A DNA stretch of 64,000 nucleotides from Desulfovibrio sp. (GTDB taxonomy: Bacteria; Desulfobacterota; Desulfovibrionia; Desulfovibrionales; Desulfovibrionaceae), in contig NZ_WASP01000002.1 of assembly GCF_009712225.1 (NCBI RefSeq), forward strand, positions 1 through 64,000, written 5' to 3'. Every line of letters starts with the position of its first letter. Positions within the stretch are counted from its first letter, which is position 1. Below are positions 26,075 to 32,868 of the stretch, one piece after another. The position numbers and the translations under genes are program-made. The notes beneath the pieces are model-generated. The model made no database searches. It worked only from the letters and a program-made list of their open reading frames with translations, and had not been told where the DNA came from.

Positions 26075-26461
26075 GTGAAGAAAGTTATGGTTCTTACCTG
26101 TATCATGGTGTTTGCCCTGGCCCTGGCCGCTTTTGCCGCTCCTGCCGCTCCTGACAAACCGCTGGAATTCAAGGGATCCCAGAAAACCGTCATGTTCCCC
26201 CACGCGGTTCATGCCAAGGTTGAGTGCGTTACCTGTCACCATCTGGTGGACGGCAAGGAAAGCTATGCCAAGTGCGGCAGCTCCGGTTGCCACGACGACC
26301 TCACCGGCAAGCAGGGCGAAAAGAGCCTGTACTATGTGGTGCACACCAAGAAAGAACTCAAGCACCCCAACTGCATGGGCTGTCACTCCAAGGTTGGCGA
26401 AGAAAAGCCCGACCTCAAGAAGGACATGACCGGTTGCGCCAAGTCCAAGTGCCATCCGTAG
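26075..26461 (+). CDS. Periplasmic tetraheme cytochrome c3 (type I)
   Basis: Electron carrier between periplasmic hydrogenases or formate dehydrogenases and membrane complexes. 128 residues with a Sec signal ending near ALAAFA. Four haem sites: CVTCH, CGSSGCH, CMGCH and CAKSKCH, alternating CXXCH and CXXXXCH as in type I c3. The His ligands are in FPHAVHAK and HVVH-like positions (YYVVHTKK). From memory the mature sequence closely resembles D. desulfuricans ATCC 27774 c3. The GTG at 26075 is chosen because AAGGAGG sits 7 nt ahead; ATG 26087 is the alternative. Own promoter and terminator. Confidence 0.96.
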   Translation: MKKVMVLTCIMVFALALAAFAAPAAPDKPLEFKGSQKTVMFPHAVHAKVECVTCHHLVDGKESYAKCGSSGCHDDLTGKQGEKSLYYVVHTKKELKHPNCMGCHSKVGEEKPDLKKDMTGCAKSKCHP

Positions 26462-26481
26462 ACCGCATACCAGTTTTCTGC

Positions 26482-26509
26482 CAGAAAGCCGCCTTCGGGC
26501 GGCTTTCTG
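26482..26509 (+). terminator. Terminator after cytochrome c3
   Basis: A perfect 12-bp stem CAGAAAGCCGCC with its complement and a TTCG tetraloop. Only a short T stretch lies in the 3' arm. Confidence 0.85.
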
Positions 26510-26769
26510 CGTTATTGAAAGCATCGTCATCGCACCAGAACTGGCACAGCGGCGGGCAATGAAGAAAAAAATATTATGCCCGCGCCTGTCACCAGACCGC
26601 TGATTTTTTCACCAATCTGCAATTTTGGGCATTCTGGAGCAGACTGTTTTGGCAGGTTTGCGTCTTTTGCCATAAACTGATACGAAAATCTGTCGTTTTT
26701 GCAGTATGAAACGAGATATTTTGCAAGATTCCGGCCTTTGGCCGCTGCACATAACCCACGAGGTGGCGC
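26510..26769. other. Intergenic promoter region of the repeat-protein gene
   Basis: AT-rich compared with its neighbours. A possible promoter is TTGGCA at 26649 with TAAACT at 26673 (18-bp spacer). No gene was seen. Confidence 0.4.
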
Positions 26770-29424
26770 ATGGTTGCCCAGAACACCGCTGAAACCGATG
26801 AACAAATCATCGATCTCACAGAACTGATCGAAAAAGGCGAAGTTCCGGCAAACGATCCGTCCGAGCAATCCCGGGCCCATGCCGCTGCAGAGGCTGAAGC
26901 CGAAAAAGAAGAGCTTCAGGAACACCTGCGCGATCTTAACGATGGCTCCAACAAGGCCGATGCGGAGATTGACGACCTGCTGGCCCAGATGGACATCAAG
27001 GCCGATGGGCAGGAAGACCCAGAAGATGTGGCGCTGGATTTTTCCGCACCTTCCACGCAGACAGACCACCACATCGACCCCAACGAGCAGCTCAACATGC
27101 CCGGCATGGGTGATGTGGACAGCCTGCTGGATTCGCTGGACATTCCGCCACAGCCCTCTGACCGTGAGGCTGAAACAGCCTCGCCAGAAACTCCCGATCA
27201 GGCGGTGGATGCCCTGCTCAACGACTTCAACGCGCCCGCAGCGCCTGCCGTAGAACCCACCACGGCAGCAAACCATGATGCTCCGGATCTGGACGAGCTG
27301 CTGGCATCTGTTGGGGCTGCGCCGCAGCCTGACACCTCGAGCCCGATTGACGACCTGCTGAGCGCAGCCAGCCCGGCAGCAGCTCCTGCCGCCGCGCCGC
27401 AGACAGCGCTGTCCAACGACGACCTCGACAGCCTGCTTGAGGCTGCCACGGGTGGCCAGAGCGGTGCGCCAAGCCCCATACAGACGGCGGAGCCCGCTCC
27501 CAGACCTGCAGCTGCGCCGCAACCGGCCCCCAGCACGAGCATGGATGTTGATATCGACAGCCTGCTGGCTGCAGCGGCCAATGACATGCAGCAAGGCACT
27601 GATCTGGAACAGCCCGCAGCCGCGCCCGCACCCCAGCCTGTTGCGCCTGCAGCACCTGTTGCAGCGCCCACTGCCACGCCAGCCGATATGGGTGTTGACA
27701 TCGACAGCCTGCTGGCTGCCGCCGCCAATGACCTGCAACAGAATATTGATGCCCCCGAGCCTGCCGCCCAGGCGCCAGTTTCGGCGCCAGCCCCTGCTGC
27801 GGCACCTGCCAAGACCACGCCAGCTCCCGCTGTTTCAAACGACGATCTGGATAGCCTGCTGGCTGCCGCAACGGCCGGACTTGAAACGGCCCCCAGCCCA
27901 GCCCCGGCGGAACCGGCAGCGCCCGCTGCTCCTGCCGACATGGACGTGGACATTGACAGCCTGCTGGCTGCTGCGACCAGCGATCTGGAGCAAACCCTTG
28001 ACACTGCCCAGTCAGCCGCCCCGGCCATGCCCGAGGCTGCGGCTGAACCTGTGGCCGAGCCAACACCTCAGCCCGACATGGGCATTGACATTGACAGCCT
28101 GCTGGCTGCGGTAGATGCCAGCGCCCCGGCCCCAGAGCCCGAAGCCGCGCCTGCAATGGCCGACCCCTTTGCCGAGGCTCAGGCAGCCGTGGCCGAAGCT
28201 GTTCCCGCGCAGCCGGAAACCGAACTTTTGCCCCAAACGGAAGACATGCCGCAGCCAGAGCTTGCGGCTGACGCCCAGCCCGAAGTGGTGGATATTTTGC
28301 CGGAAGAACAGACCCCGGAAGTGGCTGCAGTTGCAGCAGAAGAACCGGCAGAGGAACTGGCGGAAGAACCCGTGGCAGAAACCGCCGCAGACATCGAAGC
28401 CCTTATGGCAGCCGCCTCTGGTGATGTTCTTTCCGCCGAAGGCTCAGCAGATCAGGATATTCCCGCCGACTCGGCTGACGACCTGCTGGCGGCCATGTCT
28501 GCCGATCTTTCCGAACGGCCCGATGCAGACCTGAAGGCCGAACCCGTTTCTGACGTCATGCCCGACATGGTAGACGGTCTGCTCGTTGCGGAACCGGCAG
28601 AAGAACCGGTTGCCGAGCATGTTATGGACTTGCTTGCCAACCCCGCCACCGAATTTGTCGAAGAACCGGGTGCCGAAACTGCCGCTATCGCTGTCGCAGA
28701 CGACATGCTGCCCGAAATTCCTGAATTCGAAACCTCTCCAGCGGCTCTTGAAGCCCAGCAGCTGGACGATACCGACCCCACCGGGCTGGAATCGCAGGCC
28801 GCGCTGAACGCAACCCTTGCAGCTGTTTCAGCAGAGGCTCTTGATGCCGTGATGGCTCAGGCTAACGAGGCCTCTTCACATGCGCTCGATGCCTTCGCAC
28901 AGGCCTTTGACGCCTCCAACCGTGCGGCAGACGCCGCAGAAGCCGTAAGCAGCCTTGCCGTGCGCGTTGAGCAGTGCGAAAGGGCGCTGCATGAGGCAGG
29001 CGAACGCATCATAGCGCTTGAAACCGCTCTGGAGTCACAGATTGCGGCCTCGCAGACCATGGCCGCAGCAGCCCTGCCCCGTCAGGAGCTGGAGGGCATG
29101 TTTATGGAAGGGCATCCCCTGCATCAAGGCCTCATGGAATGCATCAGCAAGGCCGTTGCCGAAGCTCTGGCCGCAGCCCCCGCGCTGGCCCATGCATCTG
29201 CGCTGTCCTCCGCACAGCCAGCTGCCGCAGACGTGCATGCACTGATAGACGAACGGCTGCAACCGGTCATTGCCGCAGAGCGCAGCGCCAATGCCCGCAT
29301 CGACGCCCTTGAAAGCCGTCTCGATGCCCTTGAACCCCGCTTTAACGACAGGGTGGAAAAGGCCGCGGCATCTGCGGCAGCCCGCATCCTGCGCGAAGAA
29401 ATCAGCCGCCTTCTTGAAGAATAG
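26770..29424 (+). CDS. Large acidic Ala/Pro-rich protein with ~15 D-x-D-x-LL motif repeats
   Basis: 884 residues, not recognised as a known enzyme, with no signal peptide or membrane helix. Residues 1-60 include IIDLTELIEKG and a charged helix. From about 64 to 625 it is disordered-looking, rich in Ala, Pro, Glu and Asp, and carries a recurring short motif: EIDDLLAQM (66), DVDSLLDSL (115), DLDELLASV (173), DIDSLLAAA (261, 310, 394, 440 and near-matches at 144, 193, 217, 358, 539, 567, 599, 617). Residues ~700-884 look helical and coiled-coil (VEQCERALHEAGERIIALE..., ANARIDALESRLDALE). A ribosome site GAGGTGG precedes the ATG. The motif recalls the FliM N-terminal and CheZ C-terminal peptides, but this is only a resemblance. 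Confidence 0.85.
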   Translation: MVAQNTAETDEQIIDLTELIEKGEVPANDPSEQSRAHAAAEAEAEKEELQEHLRDLNDGSNKADAEIDDLLAQMDIKADGQEDPEDVALDFSAPSTQTDHHIDPNEQLNMPGMGDVDSLLDSLDIPPQPSDREAETASPETPDQAVDALLNDFNAPAAPAVEPTTAANHDAPDLDELLASVGAAPQPDTSSPIDDLLSAASPAAAPAAAPQTALSNDDLDSLLEAATGGQSGAPSPIQTAEPAPRPAAAPQPAPSTSMDVDIDSLLAAAANDMQQGTDLEQPAAAPAPQPVAPAAPVAAPTATPADMGVDIDSLLAAAANDLQQNIDAPEPAAQAPVSAPAPAAAPAKTTPAPAVSNDDLDSLLAAATAGLETAPSPAPAEPAAPAAPADMDVDIDSLLAAATSDLEQTLDTAQSAAPAMPEAAAEPVAEPTPQPDMGIDIDSLLAAVDASAPAPEPEAAPAMADPFAEAQAAVAEAVPAQPETELLPQTEDMPQPELAADAQPEVVDILPEEQTPEVAAVAAEEPAEELAEEPVAETAADIEALMAAASGDVLSAEGSADQDIPADSADDLLAAMSADLSERPDADLKAEPVSDVMPDMVDGLLVAEPAEEPVAEHVMDLLANPATEFVEEPGAETAAIAVADDMLPEIPEFETSPAALEAQQLDDTDPTGLESQAALNATLAAVSAEALDAVMAQANEASSHALDAFAQAFDASNRAADAAEAVSSLAVRVEQCERALHEAGERIIALETALESQIAASQTMAAAALPRQELEGMFMEGHPLHQGLMECISKAVAEALAAAPALAHASALSSAQPAAADVHALIDERLQPVIAAERSANARIDALESRLDALEPRFNDRVEKAAASAAARILREEISRLLEE

Positions 29425-29518
29425 CAGGCGGTCCGGCCCCCAACTGCACCGGCAAACGGGACGGTGCAGATTGCCTGCTGCAACAAATCCGCACGCACGG
29501 CGGCAAGCCACACCGGCC

Positions 29519-29690
29519 TTGCCAATGACAGGCGGAACGCATATGCTGTTGCGCGGTTTCGCGGGCGCTGTTCCGCGTTTCTCACTACTAAAAAAAGGGG
29601 CGGGGGCTGTTGCTTCCGTTTCTTAACCCGTCCAGGCAATACCCGCTGTGGGTCTTGGCCATTCCCCAAAGGGGCGGGTTTTCATTTTTG
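29519..29690 (+). ncRNA. Candidate small RNA: promoter, structured transcript and terminator
   Basis: TTGCCA at 29519 and TATGCT at 29542 with a 17-bp spacer form a fair promoter. The predicted transcript starts near 29553. It ends at a compound hairpin (ACCCGC at 29641 with GCGGGT at 29674, inner CCCC/GGGG) followed by TTTTCATTTTT. No family such as 6S, SRP or tmRNA was recognised. It could equally be the leader of the 56-residue gene at 29723. Confidence 0.35.
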
Positions 29691-29722
29691 CCGAGCCCTT
29701 AGGGCCGGAAGCTGAGGCTCAA

Positions 29723-29893
29723 ATGGATAAGGATCGCAAGGAAGCCTTGCAGGTTGCCAAGGAACTGACCGCTAAATTCATTGAAACGCGCACGGTTTCC
29801 CCCAGCAATTTTGCCGAGGTTTTTCCCTCGGTCTACCGGGTTGTCTGCGCCGCCATCGGCGTGGAGACAGACCAGGACAAGGGCGGAAAATAA
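29723..29893 (+). CDS. Small soluble protein of unknown function upstream of menG
   Basis: 56 residues, mixed charge and largely helical by eye (KDRKEALQVAKELTAKFIETRTVSPSNFAEVFPSVYRVVCAAIGV), no signal or membrane segment. GAGG lies ahead of the ATG. It is 1 nt from the GTG of the methyltransferase gene, so it is almost certainly co-translated with it. The preceding RNA can form a GAGCC/GGCTC stem that covers its ribosome site. Function not recognised. Confidence 0.7.
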   Translation: MDKDRKEALQVAKELTAKFIETRTVSPSNFAEVFPSVYRVVCAAIGVETDQDKGGK

Positions 29894-29894
29894 C

Positions 29895-30635
29895 GTGGAA
29901 ACCTCCCGCAACACCGCCGCAGAATCCACAGCCAAGCCCGCGCACGATGCCGCTGTGGCTGGCATGTTTGGCCGCATTGTGCCTTTTTACGATCTGCTGA
30001 ACCGCGTGCTGAGCCTCGGCCTTGACCAGTACTGGCGCAAGGTGCTGGCGCAGAATGTGCGTATTGGCGATACGGGCCGCGTGCTCGACCTGGCCGCCGG
30101 TACACTTGATGTTTCGCTGGCCATTCGCCGCCGCTACCCCACGGCCACGGTTCCGGCCATGGATTTTTGCCCGCCCATGCTGGTGCGTGGCAGCCGCAAA
30201 CTCAAGGACGACAACGCACGCAGCATCCTGCCCGTGGCAGCCGATGCCAAGCGCCTGCCCCTGCCCGACTCCTCTGTTGACTGCATTACCATTGCTTTTG
30301 GCATTCGCAATATCCTGCCCCGCGAGGCGGCCTTTGCTGAGATGCTGCGCGTTCTGCGCCCCGGCGGCAGGGCTTGCATTCTTGAATTCGGTTCCGGGCA
30401 GGAACGCATCTGGGGTGGACTGTACAATGTGTACCTCAACCACCTGCTGCCGCGCGTGGGCAAAATTTTTTCAAAAGACCCCGGCGCATACGAATACCTT
30501 GCCGATACCATCCGCAAGTTTCCGTCTGCCCGCAGCCTTGAGCAGGAAATGCGCACCGCTGGCTTTGAACGCGCATGGCACGAAAAGCTCACCTCGGGCA
30601 TTGTATGTCTGCATGTGGGGGAAAAGGCGCGCTAG
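29895..30635 (+). CDS. menG: Demethylmenaquinone methyltransferase (UbiE/MenG)
   Basis: SAM-dependent C-methyltransferase for the last step of menaquinone synthesis. GTG start at 29895, 246 residues. Motifs: VAGMFGRIVPFYDLLNRVLSLGLDQYWRK near residue 22, SAM motif I VLDLAAGTLDVSLAI near 60, VPAMDFCPPML, the UbiE signature CITIAFGIRNI near 130, LRVLRPGGRACILEFG, and the ending LTSGIVCLHVGEK. Close to mqnB and a polyprenyl synthase gene, which supports a menaquinone rather than ubiquinone role in an anaerobe. Confidence 0.92.
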   Translation: METSRNTAAESTAKPAHDAAVAGMFGRIVPFYDLLNRVLSLGLDQYWRKVLAQNVRIGDTGRVLDLAAGTLDVSLAIRRRYPTATVPAMDFCPPMLVRGSRKLKDDNARSILPVAADAKRLPLPDSSVDCITIAFGIRNILPREAAFAEMLRVLRPGGRACILEFGSGQERIWGGLYNVYLNHLLPRVGKIFSKDPGAYEYLADTIRKFPSARSLEQEMRTAGFERAWHEKLTSGIVCLHVGEKAR

Positions 30636-30768
30636 CAATCACACCGCCACTGCACTGACATGCGGGCGGCTCAAAGTGAAGAGACGTCAGGGGCTTTGAT
30701 ACTATGAGAAACTTTGTACCCTGCTTGCGTCAGGCAGCAGAGTGCAAGCGCCATAGAATAAACAGCCC

Positions 30769-30966
30769 CTAGGGGCAGGCCAGAGCCACAAGCCCAAGCC
30801 CCACGGCCAGAGCGATCAGGCCAATGGCGCGCAGGCGGCTTTCTGGCTGCGGCAGCAGTTGCAGCAGAGCGCGGCGCATGCCGCCGGGAAACAGCGTCCA
30901 GCAAAGGCCTTCAATGATGATGGCCAGCCCCAGGGCTCGCAAAAACAGGGTGTAATCGAATTTCAT
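30769..30966 (-). CDS. Small DUF2065-like (YjeT) membrane protein
   Basis: 65 residues with two membrane helices joined by a Pro/Arg-rich turn, in the pattern seen in DUF2065: LFLRALGLAIIIEGLCWTLFPGGMRRALLQLLPQPESRLRAIGLIALAVGLGLVAL. The ATG at 30966 is chosen over 30990, though neither has a strong ribosome site. It is antiparallel to the menaquinone genes on both sides. Function unknown. Confidence 0.75.
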   Translation of the reverse strand: MKFDYTLFLRALGLAIIIEGLCWTLFPGGMRRALLQLLPQPESRLRAIGLIALAVGLGLVALACP

Positions 30967-31127
30967 GGTTTTCTGGTGACGGAAAATCACTGATTTGTAA
31001 AGGAACGAATCATGGCTGCCTGCACAGCGCCGCGCACAAGCCCCACCCCGCCATGCCGCAAATGCGCTGCACGACGGCCCTTGCTGGCACCGCGCCCTGT
31101 GTACCGCGCATGGAGGGCCGAATCCCT

Positions 31128-31868
31128 GTGAGCCTGCTACTCTGCGCTGCCACTGGCCCGGAACTGGCGGGCCTTGTACCGGGATTCGTTCCGGAAGGAT
31201 TTTCTGCCTCTGCGGCCAAGAACTGGCCAGAGATGACCTTGTGGCCCCTGCGCCTCAAGTGCGGCCCTGCTTTGTGCTGCACCACCGGCGTGGGCCCGGT
31301 CAACGCTGCGCTTGCCATGGGTCTTGTGCTTGCCAGGGCCGATGCCGAGGGTACGCCCGCTACGGCAGTGCTCAATTCGGGCCTTGCCGGTGCCTTTGAT
31401 CTGGCGCAGCACCCCCTGCTGGCCCTGTGCCGTGTGCAGGAAGAAATCTGGCCCGAATACGGCCTGCACGACGGGCACTCGGTAACAGCAGAAGCTTTTG
31501 GTTTTCCGCAGTGGCAGCCCTCGCAGGGGCCTGCAGTGCGCGACCGCATCCAGCTTGCCGGGCTTGAGGCTCTGACGGCCCTGGGTGCAAACCCACAAGA
31601 CCCGGCTTTTTTGCCCTGCACCTCGCTTACGGTGGCCGGGGTCAGCGCCAGTTTTGCCAGAGCATCCGACCTGCGCGTCCGCTATGCCGCCGGTCTTGAA
31701 AATATGGAAGGCTTTGCCGTGGCATACGCCTGCGCCCGCATGGGCATTCCCTGTGTGGGAATACGCAGTGTTTCCAACAAGGTTGGGCCGCGAGCCCAGG
31801 ACGAAAAGGATTTTCCCGGTGCGCTGGCAGCGCTCACGCGGGTATTACCCGCGCTTAACCTCATCTGA
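31128..31868 (+). CDS. mqnB: Futalosine hydrolase (MqnB)
   Basis: Nucleosidase that removes the base from futalosine in the alternative menaquinone pathway. A GTG start at 31128 is proposed with GGAGG 10-11 nt upstream; the ATG at 31110 has no site of its own. 246 residues of the PNP/UDP phosphorylase fold: LLCAATGPELAGL, TGVGPVNAALAMGLVLA, VLNSGLAGAFDLAQHPLLAL near residue 85, ENMEGFAVAYACARMGIPCVGIRSVSNKVGPR near 190. Followed within 8 nt by the polyprenyl synthase gene, which fits a quinone cluster. Confidence 0.88.
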   Translation: MSLLLCAATGPELAGLVPGFVPEGFSASAAKNWPEMTLWPLRLKCGPALCCTTGVGPVNAALAMGLVLARADAEGTPATAVLNSGLAGAFDLAQHPLLALCRVQEEIWPEYGLHDGHSVTAEAFGFPQWQPSQGPAVRDRIQLAGLEALTALGANPQDPAFLPCTSLTVAGVSASFARASDLRVRYAAGLENMEGFAVAYACARMGIPCVGIRSVSNKVGPRAQDEKDFPGALAALTRVLPALNLI

Positions 31869-31875
31869 GTAGCAT

Positions 31876-32841
31876 ATGATCCAACTGAAAGCACGTCTGG
31901 CTCTTGAGCTGCCCGGCATCAACCGCGCCCTGAACAAGGCCGTGGATACCCTGCCGGAACCCGTACGGCCTGTGGCCCGCCACATTTTTGATGCGGGCGG
32001 CAAACGTCTGCGCCCACTGCTTACCGTGCTTACGTCGCGCCTTTTGGGCCACGAGAGCAAGAACATACAGGATCTGGCCATCACGCTGGAAATGCTGCAT
32101 GCCGCAACCCTGCTGCACGACGACGTGCTCGACAATGCCGTAAGCCGCCGGGGTAAACCCGCCGCGCACACGATTTTTGACGTTTCGAGCGTTATTCTTG
32201 CGGGTGATGCCCTGCTGGCCGGGGCCAATGCCCTGGTGGCAAACTACGGCGATACCCGCCTGACCCGCTGTTTTTCAGAGGCCACCAGCCGCACGGCTGC
32301 GGGCGAAATACTTGAAATTGCGGCCCAGCGCCGCGTGGATTCTAGCAGCGCCGACTATGAAGAAATGGTTCGCGGCAAAACTGCCTGGCTTATCCGCGCT
32401 GCCTGTGAAATGGGCGCACTTGCCGCCGGGGCGGACGACGCCTCTGTGGCGGCGGCTGCAGCGTACGGCGAAAATCTCGGCATGGCCTTCCAGATGGTGG
32501 ATGATGCCCTCGATTTTGCCCCCGAAAGCGTCACGGGCAAACCCACCGGCGGCGACGTGCGCGAGGGCAAGCTTACGCCGCCCCTGCGCCTGCACCGCGA
32601 CAGCCTGAGCACCGATGAACGCAGCGCCTTTGACGCCGCCTTCTGCGCCGGGCTGATGACCGAATCCGACGCCGCCAGCATTGCCGAAAGCATCCGGCAG
32701 GCCGGTTATGACGACGCCGTGCGCCGTCAGGCAGATGAATTTCTTGACGCGGCAAGGCAGGCATTGGAAACTCTGCCTGACAGACCCGAGCGTGAGCTCA
32801 TGCGCCAGATGGCCGACTACGTGCGCGACAGAAAAAAGTAA
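31876..32841 (+). CDS. Polyprenyl diphosphate synthase (menaquinone side chain)
   Basis: Trans-prenyltransferase that builds the isoprenoid tail. 321 residues. GGKRLRPLL near residue 40, first Asp-rich motif LLHDDVLDNAVSRRGKPA near 77, AGDALLAGANAL, SRTAAGEILEI, RGKTAWLIRAACEMGA near 170, second Asp-rich motif AFQMVDDALDF near 207, then GGDVREGKLTPPLRLHR. A small residue run before the first DDxxD is expected to allow a long product, but chain length cannot be read reliably. Co-directional with mqnB; purL follows by 27 nt. Confidence 0.92.
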   Translation: MIQLKARLALELPGINRALNKAVDTLPEPVRPVARHIFDAGGKRLRPLLTVLTSRLLGHESKNIQDLAITLEMLHAATLLHDDVLDNAVSRRGKPAAHTIFDVSSVILAGDALLAGANALVANYGDTRLTRCFSEATSRTAAGEILEIAAQRRVDSSSADYEEMVRGKTAWLIRAACEMGALAAGADDASVAAAAAYGENLGMAFQMVDDALDFAPESVTGKPTGGDVREGKLTPPLRLHRDSLSTDERSAFDAAFCAGLMTESDAASIAESIRQAGYDDAVRRQADEFLDAARQALETLPDRPERELMRQMADYVRDRKK

Positions 32842-32868
32842 GCAGCCAAACCAAGAGGAATGCAAACC

